Shown here: positions 7,895-15,631 of the stretch, in pieces
Layout of the letters: each line of letters begins with the position of its first letter
How positions within the stretch are numbered: the stretch's first letter is position 1
NCBI GenBank assembly: GCA_021604565.1
Contig: BQJF01000044.1
Location: 1 to 35,435, forward strand
DNA length: 35,435 nt
Reading direction: 5' to 3'
From: Minwuia thermotolerans
GTDB lineage: Bacteria > Pseudomonadota > Alphaproteobacteria > Minwuiales > Minwuiaceae
The notes under the pieces: model-generated
Databases searched by the model: none
What the model saw: the letters and a program-made list of their open reading frames with translations, nothing else
What the model was told of the DNA's origin: nothing
Position numbers and translations under genes: made by a program

Positions 7895-9301
7895 ATGTCC
7901 GACATTCTGGAAACCGACATCTGTGTCATCGGCGGCGGCTCGGGCGGTCTAAGTGTTGCCGCCGGTGCCTCCCAGATGGGTGCGCCGACCGTGCTGATCG
8001 AGGGTGGGGAGATGGGCGGCGACTGCCTGAACTATGGCTGCGTACCGTCCAAGGCCCTGCTGGCCGCCAGCCATCACGCCCACGCCTGGACCCGGGCCGC
8101 GCCGTTCGGCATCACGGCCACGGCCCCGAAGGTGGACTTTCCGGCGGTCGCGGATCACGTGCGTGCTGTCATCGACGGAATCGCGCCGGTGGACAGTCAG
8201 GAACGGTTCGAGGGACTGGGCGTCACTGTCATCCGCGACTGGGCCCGCTTCATCGACGCGCGCACGGTGGAGGCCGGTGGACAGCGCATCCGCGCCCGCC
8301 GCTTCGTGATCGCCACCGGGTCCTCTGCCGTCGCACCACCGATCCCGGGACTGGATACCGTTCCCTGGCTGACGAATGAGACCATCTTCGAAAACCGGGA
8401 GCAGCCGGAGCACCTGCTGATCATTGGCGGCGGCCCCATCGGGCTGGAGATGGCGCAGGCGCACCGCAGGCTCGGTTCGCGGGTGACGGTGCTGGAGGCC
8501 TTTCGCGCCTTCGGCAAGGATGATCCGGAGCTGACGGCCATCGCGCTGCGCCGCATCCGCGACGACGGCGTGGACATCCGTGAAGGCGTGAAGATCGAGG
8601 CCGTGGAGCCCGGCCCCGTCATCGTGCTGGAGGGTGGCGAGAGGATTGCGGGCAGCCATCTTCTGGTCGCGGCGGGGCGGAAGGCCAATGTGGAGCGGCT
8701 GAACCTTGATGCAGCAGGGATCGAGCATTCGGGCAAGGGCATTCAGGTCGACGCCCGGCTGCGCAGCACCAATCGCCGGGTCTATGCCATCGGCGATGTG
8801 GCTGGCGGGCTGCAGTTCACCCATGTCGCGGGCTATCACGCCGGAATCGTCATTCGCAACATGCTGTTTCGCCTGCCCGCAAGGGCGAAGGCCGACGCGG
8901 TGCCCTGGGTGACCTATACCGACCCTGAACTGGCCTGGGTCGGCGCGCAGGAGGACCAGGCACGGGAGGCGAACGGGGAGATCAACATCCTGCGCTGGCC
9001 CTTCGCGGAGAATGACCGCGCCTCCGCCGAGCGGCTTGGATCAGGCTTCGTCAAGGTGATCACGACGAAGAAGGGCCGGATTCTGGGCGCAGGGATCGTT
9101 GGTGCCCACGCAGGTGAACTGATCGGCCTCTGGGCGCTCGCCGTGTCGAAGGGACTGAAGATCGGCGACATTGCAGGCACCATCCTGCCCTATCCGACGC
9201 TGGGTGAGGTCTCGAAGCGTGCCGCCGGACAGTATTTCACCCCGAAGCTCTTCACCGCCCGGACACGCCGGATCGTGCAGTTCCTCGCGAAGTTCGGCTG
9301 A
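7895..9301 (+). CDS. FAD-dependent pyridine nucleotide-disulfide oxidoreductase (dihydrolipoamide dehydrogenase / mercuric reductase-like)
   Basis: The 468-residue protein has the class I layout: FAD-binding GGGSGGLSVAAGA near residue 14, redox-active cysteines C44 and C49 in GGDCLNYGCVPSKAL, NAD(P)H-binding IIGGGPIGLEMAQ near residue 174, AIGDVAGG near residue 296, then the dimerisation domain. The C-terminal active-site motif, normally H-P-T-x-S-E in lipoamide dehydrogenase, reads YPTLGE here. The Glu is kept, but the catalytic His is Tyr. A classical lipoamide dehydrogenase role is therefore doubtful, and no 2-oxoacid dehydrogenase genes are nearby. The natural electron acceptor or disulfide substrate is unknown. 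ATG 7895 follows AGGAA. Confidence 0.88.
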   Translation: MSDILETDICVIGGGSGGLSVAAGASQMGAPTVLIEGGEMGGDCLNYGCVPSKALLAASHHAHAWTRAAPFGITATAPKVDFPAVADHVRAVIDGIAPVDSQERFEGLGVTVIRDWARFIDARTVEAGGQRIRARRFVIATGSSAVAPPIPGLDTVPWLTNETIFENREQPEHLLIIGGGPIGLEMAQAHRRLGSRVTVLEAFRAFGKDDPELTAIALRRIRDDGVDIREGVKIEAVEPGPVIVLEGGERIAGSHLLVAAGRKANVERLNLDAAGIEHSGKGIQVDARLRSTNRRVYAIGDVAGGLQFTHVAGYHAGIVIRNMLFRLPARAKADAVPWVTYTDPELAWVGAQEDQAREANGEINILRWPFAENDRASAERLGSGFVKVITTKKGRILGAGIVGAHAGELIGLWALAVSKGLKIGDIAGTILPYPTLGEVSKRAAGQYFTPKLFTARTRRIVQFLAKFG

Positions 9302-9327
9302 GGAAGTCCGACCTCAACTGCCTGGAC

Positions 9328-10245
9328 TCAACTGCCCTCCGCCCAGGGTTTCAGGGCCATCCATGCGACGCGGTGGCAGGGCGTAGGGATACCCAGCCGT
9401 TCGCCCTCGCGGACGATGTAGCCGGAGAACCAGTCGAGTTCCAGGCGCGCGCCGCGCTCGCGGTCGAACTGCATGGACGTCTCCACCTCCGGGTCGCGTT
9501 TCAGACCGTCAGCCCAGTGCTGGTCCACCAGGTCGTCAGCCATGCCTGCTCCCTTGGCCTGCCCGACGGCAAAGGCTTCCTGCATCAGTTCGCGATAGAG
9601 TTGCCAGCTTTCCGGGCAGCCCCGCACCTTGCCCAGCCGCGCACGGACCAGTGTGCTGACGGCGGCGTAGGAGCCGACCATGACGAACTTGCGCCAGAGG
9701 CACTCCAGCGTGTTCTCGGCCAGCAACGCCCAGACGCCCGCCTGCTCCAGCCTGTCGCGGAAGCCGGTGATGGCGGCATCCTGCACATTGTCCAGCCGTC
9801 CGAACTCCAGCCGGTCGATGCTGGCGATCTGGCGGACATGGCCTGGTGCCACCACCTGTGCCGGCAGCATCGATTGCGCCCCCCAGACATGGCCCGCGCC
9901 GTAGAGTTCGGCCAGCAGTTCCTCCGTATAGACTCCGTTCTGCAGCGACAGCACATGCGTCTGCGGGCCGATCATCGGGGCCATGGCCCGGGCTGCGTCG
10001 TCCACGTCGTAGAGCTTGGTGGCGAAGATGATGACATCCACCGGGCCGACCTCAGAGGGGTCTGTGGTGGCGCTGACATCGGGCAGGTGCAGCGTCTCCT
10101 GCATCATGTCGACGGTCAGGCCGGTCTGCTGCAGCACGCCGACTGTCCGTGCCCGCGCGATATAGGTTACATCGGCGCCCATGCGCTGCAGCCGGGCCCC
10201 GTAGTAGCAGCCGAGCGCGCCGGCCCCCATCACCGCGACACGCAT
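9328..10245 (-). CDS. Ketopantoate reductase family protein (PanE/ApbA-like)
   Basis: The 305-residue protein begins with the Rossmann motif MRVAVMGAGALGCYYGARL and has the family segments FATKLYDVDDAA, LQNGVYTEELL and the helical C-terminal domain with the conserved Lys region ENTLECLWRKFVMVGSYAA. PanE reduces 2-dehydropantoate to pantoate with NADPH. Several alphaproteobacterial paralogs of this family have other, unknown 2-oxoacid substrates. It starts three bases after the isovaleryl-CoA dehydrogenase stop, so the two are probably co-transcribed, which favours a catabolic paralog over coenzyme A synthesis (inference). Confidence 0.85.
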   Translation of the reverse strand: MRVAVMGAGALGCYYGARLQRMGADVTYIARARTVGVLQQTGLTVDMMQETLHLPDVSATTDPSEVGPVDVIIFATKLYDVDDAARAMAPMIGPQTHVLSLQNGVYTEELLAELYGAGHVWGAQSMLPAQVVAPGHVRQIASIDRLEFGRLDNVQDAAITGFRDRLEQAGVWALLAENTLECLWRKFVMVGSYAAVSTLVRARLGKVRGCPESWQLYRELMQEAFAVGQAKGAGMADDLVDQHWADGLKRDPEVETSMQFDRERGARLELDWFSGYIVREGERLGIPTPCHRVAWMALKPWAEGS

Positions 10246-10248
10246 CGC

Positions 10249-11421
10249 TCAGGCGCTCTTCTGGAATAGTTCGCGACCGATCAGCATGCGCCGGATCTCC
10301 GACGTACCGGCCCCGATCTCGTAGAGCTTCGCGTCGCGCAGGATGCGGCCCGTCGGATATTCGTTGATGTAGCCATTGCCGCCCAGCGCCTGGATCGCCT
10401 CCAGCGCCATCCAGGTCGCCTTCTCCGCCGCATAGAGGATGCACCCGGCGGCGTCGTAGCGCGTGACCTCGCCCCGGTCGCAGGCCCCGGCCACGGAATA
10501 GACATAGGCGCGGCAGGCATTCATCGTCGTGTACATGTCGGCGATCTTGCCCTGCATCAGCTGGAACTCGCCGATGGGGGTGCCGAACTGCTTGCGGTCA
10601 TGCACATAAGGCATCACCACATCCATGCAGGCCTGCATGATGCCCAGCGGCCCGCCTGCCAGCACGGCGCGTTCATAGTCCAGGCCGGACATAAGCACCC
10701 GTGCGCCCTGACCCAGGCCGCCAAGGATATTCTCCTCCGGCACCTCGCAGTCCTCGAACACCAGTTCCCCGGTGTCGGAGCCGCGCATCCCCAGCTTGTC
10801 CAGCTTCTGCGCCGTGGAGAAACCCTTCATGCCCTTCTCGATGATGAAGGCTGTGATGCCGCGCGGACCGGCGTCCGGATCGGTCTTGCCATAGACCACC
10901 AGCGTGTCGGCAGTGGGGCCGTTGGTGATCCAGAACTTGTTGCCGTTCAGGATGTAGCGATCGCCCTTCTTCTCCGCGCGCAGTTTCAGGCTGACAACGT
11001 CCGACCCGGCCCCCGGCTCCGACATGGCAAGCGCGCCCAGATGCTCGCCCGAAACCAGCCTGGGCAGGTATTTCTGCCGCTGGGCCTCCGTGCCGTTCAG
11101 GCGGATCTGGTTGACGCAGAGGTTGGAGTGCGCGCCATACGACAGCCCGACCGAGCCGGAGGCGCGGCTGATCTCCTCCATCGCGATGACATGTTCCAGG
11201 TATCCCAGGCCGCTGCCGCCGTATTCCTCCTCCACCGTCATGCCGAGCAGGCCAAGTTCTCCCATCTCCGGCCACAGGTCGCGCGGGAACTCATTGTCTC
11301 GGTCGATATCGGCGGCGCGCGGTGCGATCCGGTCGGCGGAGAAGCCGGAAACCGTGTCACGGATCATGTCCGCCGTCTCGCCGAGGTGGAAGTTCAGGCT
11401 GGGGAACTGGTTCGGGATCAT
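10249..11421 (-). CDS. ivd: Isovaleryl-CoA dehydrogenase
   Basis: This 390-residue acyl-CoA dehydrogenase is most like isovaleryl-CoA dehydrogenase. It has [43 protein letters not shown], and [17 protein letters not shown], where the Glu is the catalytic base at the position used by the isovaleryl/long-chain branch. The C-terminus has [14 protein letters not shown] and [18 protein letters not shown], the FAD-contact motif. It would oxidise isovaleryl-CoA to 3-methylcrotonyl-CoA in leucine breakdown. The usual partner genes (methylcrotonyl-CoA carboxylase) are not in the window. Confidence 0.92.
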   Translation of the reverse strand: MIPNQFPSLNFHLGETADMIRDTVSGFSADRIAPRAADIDRDNEFPRDLWPEMGELGLLGMTVEEEYGGSGLGYLEHVIAMEEISRASGSVGLSYGAHSNLCVNQIRLNGTEAQRQKYLPRLVSGEHLGALAMSEPGAGSDVVSLKLRAEKKGDRYILNGNKFWITNGPTADTLVVYGKTDPDAGPRGITAFIIEKGMKGFSTAQKLDKLGMRGSDTGELVFEDCEVPEENILGGLGQGARVLMSGLDYERAVLAGGPLGIMQACMDVVMPYVHDRKQFGTPIGEFQLMQGKIADMYTTMNACRAYVYSVAGACDRGEVTRYDAAGCILYAAEKATWMALEAIQALGGNGYINEYPTGRILRDAKLYEIGAGTSEIRRMLIGRELFQKSA

Positions 11422-11533
11422 AACCCTTGCTCCGGGATCGTTGAATGGCTGTGCCTATCTAACGCGGGGGCAGGCAGCTTGTCACGGGATGACGGGGCGA
11501 GGGGCAAGCCGTGGTTGGCGAGTCGTTTGTGGC

Positions 11534-11679
11534 CTGTTCCATCCCTCTCCCCCACCCGGCCACCCACGGGAGTATCCTTATTGGGTGGCCGGGTGGGGGA
11601 GAGGGATGGAACAGTCAGCAGAGAATCCGGAGAGGGATGGAACAGGCTGACCAAGGATTCCCGGAGAGGGATGGAACAG
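11534..11679. repeat. Long perfect palindrome (33-bp arms) plus two extra half-arms
   Basis: Arms 11534-11566 and 11582-11614 are perfect reverse complements of 33 bases around a 15-base spacer. After the right arm, its end (CCGGAGAGGGATGGAACAG) is repeated at 11627-11645 and 11661-11679, 34 bp apart. The spacer CGGGAGTATCCTTAT reads in reverse complement as a variant of the spacer of the palindrome at 7768-7851. This fills most of the 276-bp gap between eamA and ivd. I see no gene in it. Confidence 0.9.
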
Positions 11680-11697
11680 TCCAACAATTGAAGCCGT

Positions 11698-12609
11698 TCA
11701 GCTTTCCGCCAGCAGGATCAGCAGGATGGCGCAGACGATCAGGATGATTCCGGCGACCTCGATCTTCTGAACCTTCTCGCGGAACCAGAACGCCCCGGCG
11801 ATGAAGGTAAAGACCAGTTCGACCTGGCCCAATGCGCGCACGTAGGCCGCGTTCTGCAGGGTGAAGGCTGTGAACCAGCAGACAGAACAGGCCATGCCGA
11901 CCAGACCCACAGGGGCAGCGCGCCGCCATTCCTTCAGCACCCGGCCCAGTTCGGGGCGGTCGAAGACCAGGAACCATGCACCCATCATTACCGTCTGCAT
12001 GGCCAGCGAGATGGCCAGGGCATAGGCCGCAGCCATGATGAACTCCGGCCCGTCCAGCGCCAGGGCGGCACCGCGATAGAAGACGACGGACGCCCCCAGC
12101 AGTACTGCGCTCAACAGCCCGATCAGCGTTGCCTTCTCCCCCATGCCGCGCCAGAGACCGCCGAACGTCAGTCGGGTCTCGGTCAGCGACAGCAGTACGG
12201 TACCCGCCGCACCGACGCCGATCGCGACCGCAGCCAGTGGCCCCACCGTGTCCCCCAGCAGGATCGCGCCCAGGATGGCGATCAGCACCACCTCCAGCTT
12301 CGAGAAGGTCGTGCCTACGGCAAAGCTGCGGAAGGAGAACATCCAGAGCAGTGTCACCGTGAACAGAATCTGCGACAGCCCGCCCAGTGCGCAATAGAGC
12401 AGGAACAGCCCGTTCGGTTGCGGCAGGTCGAAGCCGCCGATGTCATGCAGGCCCCAGACATAGAGCAGCGCCAGCGGCAGGGCGTAGATGAAACGCGAAT
12501 AGGCGGCCCCTGCCGTGGACAGCCGTCCCTTGATCGCCTTCTGCAATGCGGAGCGGAGATTCTGCAGGAAGGCAGCGGCAATGGTGACGGGTATCCAAAG
12601 GGCGAGCAT
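11698..12609 (-). CDS. EamA/DMT-family membrane transporter
   Basis: The 303-residue protein is almost entirely hydrophobic, with about ten predicted membrane helices in two EamA repeats (for example FVVLIAILGAILLG-like and VAGIILIVCAILLILLAES segments). It begins with a membrane helix including IPVTIAAAFLQNLRSAL. EamA proteins export metabolites or take up amino acids and nucleotide derivatives; the substrate cannot be told from sequence. It follows chaC by nine bases and is last in the mutY-chaC-eamA series. Confidence 0.88.
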   Translation of the reverse strand: MLALWIPVTIAAAFLQNLRSALQKAIKGRLSTAGAAYSRFIYALPLALLYVWGLHDIGGFDLPQPNGLFLLYCALGGLSQILFTVTLLWMFSFRSFAVGTTFSKLEVVLIAILGAILLGDTVGPLAAVAIGVGAAGTVLLSLTETRLTFGGLWRGMGEKATLIGLLSAVLLGASVVFYRGAALALDGPEFIMAAAYALAISLAMQTVMMGAWFLVFDRPELGRVLKEWRRAAPVGLVGMACSVCWFTAFTLQNAAYVRALGQVELVFTFIAGAFWFREKVQKIEVAGIILIVCAILLILLAES

Positions 12610-12618
12610 GTCCGGTCC

Positions 12619-13176
12619 TCAGCTGTGCAGGGCCGCGTCGACCGCCTGCATGAACGGGTCGTATACACCGATTTCCCTCAGGTGCGCCGCTGTCTCGCGC
12701 ACGTAGTCGGGATTGCGCCCGCTGTGCCCGACCGCGCCACGCACCGTCGTAACGGCGGTCTCCAGGTCCAGCCGCCCGGCATACTGGGGATTGGCGCGAT
12801 CCACCGTGTAAGTCAGGGCGGTCACCTGGCAACCATCTGCCAGTCTCAGCCTCACGTCCGTGGCGAGATAGACCGGTGTCACCCGCTCCCGTGCGTCCAG
12901 ATAGTCGCGCACGTGTTGCGCATTGGCGGCGGCGACGCGATAGGCGATGCCGACGCAGGCCCCGCCCCGGTCCAGCCCCATCACCAGGCCCGGACTGGCC
13001 TGACTGCCGCGATGATGCCACGACCAGACGCAGAGCCTGCGGTGACGTCCTCGCAGCAACGCCCGCTGCCGGTCCAGATGATCGAAACCGGGCCGCCACA
13101 TCAGGCTGCCGTAGCCGAAGATCCAGAGGTCATCGTCGTGAAACCGCTCAGACAAGCGTGCCTCCCGCCAGGGCAT
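12619..13176 (-). CDS. chaC: Gamma-glutamylcyclotransferase, ChaC type
   Basis: The product has the ChaC core FGYGSLMWRPGF at its N-terminus (YGSL glutamyl-binding loop), SWHHRGSQASPGLVMGLD, and ends with YVRETAAHLREIGVYDPFM. ChaC enzymes release 5-oxoproline from glutathione in the cytoplasm. I start at ATG 13174-13176 (MPWREARLSERF); the frame is open to 13254, but that part lies over the end of mutY. This start still overlaps mutY by 29 bases, which suggests coupling. The resulting 185 residues suit the family. Confidence 0.9.
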   Translation of the reverse strand: MPWREARLSERFHDDDLWIFGYGSLMWRPGFDHLDRQRALLRGRHRRLCVWSWHHRGSQASPGLVMGLDRGGACVGIAYRVAAANAQHVRDYLDARERVTPVYLATDVRLRLADGCQVTALTYTVDRANPQYAGRLDLETAVTTVRGAVGHSGRNPDYVRETAAHLREIGVYDPFMQAVDAALHS

Positions 13177-14224
13177 GTCGGCAGACCTTCTTGGCGACAG
13201 TGGGCAGGGCCAGCCGGTCGAGCTGGTCCGGGGGGCACCAGATGTCGTCTGCACTGTCGAAACCGCTCCCGCCGTGCACCGATCCGATCCAGACCTGCAT
13301 CTCGAAATGGAAATGCGTGAAGGTATGACGCGCGCCGCCGTTGAGCGGCGTCCAGTCTGCGGTCACCGGCGCCTGTTCCCGCGCGGCACCGGCTTCCCAT
13401 GCGTTGCCGTCGCGCCATTCGGTCGATGGCGGCATCATCATGCCGCCGAGCAGCCCCTTGTCGGGGCGGCGCTGAAACAGCACGGCACCGTCTTCTGTCC
13501 GGGTCAGCCAGAAGAAGACGGCATGTCGTGTCGGCTTGGCCTTCTTCGGTGCCTTGCGTGGCAGCTCGGCGGCGATTCCGCGTTGCCGCGCCAGGCACTC
13601 CCCGGCGATGGGACAGCGGCCGCAGGCCGGGCTGCGCGGCGTGCAGATCGTCGCGCCGAGGTCCATCAGCGCCTGCGCCATGTCGCCGGGCCGCGCGGGA
13701 GCAATCAGGGTCGCGGCCAGACATTTCAGTTCCGGCTTGGCGGCGGGCATGGCCTCTTCCACCGCGAACAGGCGCGCACTCACCCGCTCGATATTGCCAT
13801 CCACCGGCATGGTCGGTCGTGCGAAGGCAATGGCGGCGATGGCCGCGGCGGTATAGGGGCCGATGCCGGGCAGGCCGAGCAACCCGGCCTCCGTTTCCGG
13901 AAACCGGCCCGCATGATCCTGCACCACGGTCCGGGCGCATTTCAGCAGGTTGCGCGCCCGGCTGTAGTAGCCGAGGCCCTGCCAGGCATGCATCACCGCG
14001 TCCTGATCGGCGTCGGCCAGATCGGCGACAGTGGGCCAGCGGCTCAGGAAGTGTTCGAAATAGGGGATCACGGTCTGCACGGTGGTCTGCTGCAGCATGA
14101 TCTCGCTCAGCCAGACGTGGTACGGGTCAGGTCGCACGCCGGGATCGGCGCGCCATGGCAGGCGGCGACGGTGGCTGTCGTAGTGGGCCAGCAGGTCGGC
14201 TATGATGCGACGGGTATCAGGCAT
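13148..14224 (-). CDS. mutY: A/G-specific adenine glycosylase
   Basis: MutY removes adenine mispaired with 8-oxoguanine. Visible features include LPWRADPGVRPDPYHVWLSEIM, MLQQTTVQTVIPYF, the helix-hairpin-helix LLGLPGIGPYTAAAIAAIAF with the catalytic Asp in MPVDGNIERV, and the [4Fe-4S] cysteines in CTPRSPACGRCPIAGEC. The C-terminal NUDIX-like domain (from about residue 220) recognises 8-oxoG. ATG 14224 is preceded by CGGAG. The start codon is only 17 bp from that of the divergent dciA, so their promoters and ribosome-binding sites must overlap the other gene's 5' end. Confidence 0.96.
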   Translation of the reverse strand: MPDTRRIIADLLAHYDSHRRRLPWRADPGVRPDPYHVWLSEIMLQQTTVQTVIPYFEHFLSRWPTVADLADADQDAVMHAWQGLGYYSRARNLLKCARTVVQDHAGRFPETEAGLLGLPGIGPYTAAAIAAIAFARPTMPVDGNIERVSARLFAVEEAMPAAKPELKCLAATLIAPARPGDMAQALMDLGATICTPRSPACGRCPIAGECLARQRGIAAELPRKAPKKAKPTRHAVFFWLTRTEDGAVLFQRRPDKGLLGGMMMPPSTEWRDGNAWEAGAAREQAPVTADWTPLNGGARHTFTHFHFEMQVWIGSVHGGSGFDSADDIWCPPDQLDRLALPTVAKKVCRHALAGGTLV

Positions 14225-14241
14225 GGCTCCGGGAGGGGCAG

Positions 14242-14814
14242 GTGACAGCGAAGCGACCGGCGGCAGGCACCGACAGCACGGCAGCAGCATTAGGCAGTGG
14301 ACCACGCCGAGGCAAGGGCGGCTTCCGCAGGGCAGGGGAGGACGTGGCGGCGATCCTGTCGCCGACCTTCCGCAAGCGTGGCTTCGCCCAGACCGACATC
14401 GTGCTGCGCTGGCCGGAGATCGTCGGTGCGGCGCTGGCCGACCAGTGCCGACCCGAACGACTGAACTGGCCGCGCGTGGTGGAGGGGCAGGAGCGCGCTG
14501 CGGCGGCGGAGGGGGCGGTGCTGCACCTCAGTGTCGCGCCCGGTTGGGCCACGGAGATCCAGCATCTGGAGCCGCTGCTGATCGAGCGGGTGAACCGCTT
14601 CTTCGGCTGGCGGGCGGTGACCGGCATTCGCCTGCGGCAGGTCGCGATCCAGCCCCGGCCGCAGAAACCGTCGCGTGACCTGCGTCCCCTGACCGAATCG
14701 GAGCGTGCGGAACTGGATCGCGTGACGGCAGACATCACCGACCCGGAAACCCGCAAGGCGCTGCACCGGCTGGGGGCAGCGATCTTCGGCGCGGGTGAAG
14801 ACACTGCGAAGTGA
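14242..14814 (+). CDS. dciA: DUF721 protein, DciA-like helicase loader
   Basis: The 190-residue product has a variable basic N-terminus, then the DUF721 domain: RKRGFAQTDIVLRWPEIVG, WAT-containing HLSVAPGWATEIQHLEPLLI and VNRFFGW, and a C-terminal KALHRLGAAIF. DciA loads DnaB helicase in bacteria lacking DnaC/DnaI; that role is known for other bacteria and is inferred here. The start is GTG 14242 after GGGAGGGG. The mutY / DUF721 / DsbA-like / smc order is conserved in Alphaproteobacteria. Confidence 0.85.
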   Translation: MTAKRPAAGTDSTAAALGSGPRRGKGGFRRAGEDVAAILSPTFRKRGFAQTDIVLRWPEIVGAALADQCRPERLNWPRVVEGQERAAAAEGAVLHLSVAPGWATEIQHLEPLLIERVNRFFGWRAVTGIRLRQVAIQPRPQKPSRDLRPLTESERAELDRVTADITDPETRKALHRLGAAIFGAGEDTAK

Positions 14815-14894
14815 CTGACTCCGATCACCAATCGTCATGATCTGGCCCTATTCTGCACCAAGCTGTCGGAATGGCAGTCTTCGTCTTTTTCGGA

Positions 14895-14923
14895 TTGAGG
14901 CTGCATGCACGTGGCAGTATGAT
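14895..14923 (+). promoter_or_regulatory. Sigma-70-type promoter for the dsbA-like gene and smc
   Basis: TTGAGG (14895-14900) and TATGAT (14918-14923) are 17 bp apart, matching consensus at four and five of six positions. The -10 ends 30 bp before the ATG at 14954. It lies in the 139-bp gap after dciA, which shows no other gene. Confidence 0.6.
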
Positions 14924-14953
14924 TTCACAATATGTAGTGGGTAAGAGCAGGCA

Positions 14954-15604
14954 ATGACACTAACCAACATCAAATACGCAGGCCGTGGCCGGAACGTTTC
15001 ACGCCGCAAGCTGCTGGTCACCGGAGGCATCGCGTCCGGGCTGGCCATGAGCGGCCTTCTGCTTCCGGGCACCGCGCAGGCGGCGGACTATTCCACGGGC
15101 GATATGGTCCTTGGCGACCCCGATGCCCCGGTGGAGGTGATCGAGTATGCCTCCATGACCTGCCCGCACTGCCGCCGGTTTCATGAGGAAATCTATCCGA
15201 AGCTGAAGAAGGAATTCGTCGATACGGGCAAGGTCCGCTTCGTGTTCCGTGAATTCCCCCTGGACCGCTATGCGCTGCAGGCTTCGATGCTGGCGCGTTG
15301 TGGTGGGGAGCAGAAGTTCTTCGGTTTCATCGACCTGCTGTTCCAGCAGCAGCCGAACTGGACCAGCGCCAGCGACCCGACCGCAGCCCTGCGCCAGATC
15401 GGTGTGCTCGGCGGTGTTACATCGGAGGCGTTCGACGCCTGCATGGCTGATGAGTCGCTGGTGGACATGCTGCTGGCCACGCGGCTGGACGGTCACCAGC
15501 GCATGAAGGTGAGCGGCACACCCAGTGTCTATGTCAATGGCGAGAAGTTCGACGGGGGCCTTGATTTCGAGGCGCTGTCGGACCGGATCGAGAGCGCCCT
15601 CTAG
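14954..15604 (+). CDS. DsbA-family thiol-disulfide oxidoreductase, Tat-exported
   Basis: The 216-residue protein begins with a Tat-like signal (NVSRRKLLVTGGIASGLAMS, cleavage probably after AQA near residue 43). A thioredoxin-fold DsbA domain follows, with active site C70-P-H-C73 in EYASMTCPHCRRFHEE and the cis-Pro segment SGTPSVYVNG. It would oxidise or isomerise cysteines in the periplasm. It lies 27 bp before smc; this pairing is common in Alphaproteobacteria and does not imply a role in chromosome organisation. Confidence 0.92.
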   Translation: MTLTNIKYAGRGRNVSRRKLLVTGGIASGLAMSGLLLPGTAQAADYSTGDMVLGDPDAPVEVIEYASMTCPHCRRFHEEIYPKLKKEFVDTGKVRFVFREFPLDRYALQASMLARCGGEQKFFGFIDLLFQQQPNWTSASDPTAALRQIGVLGGVTSEAFDACMADESLVDMLLATRLDGHQRMKVSGTPSVYVNGEKFDGGLDFEALSDRIESAL

Positions 15605-15631
15605 GGCCAGGACAGGGGTGGCGCGGCACCA

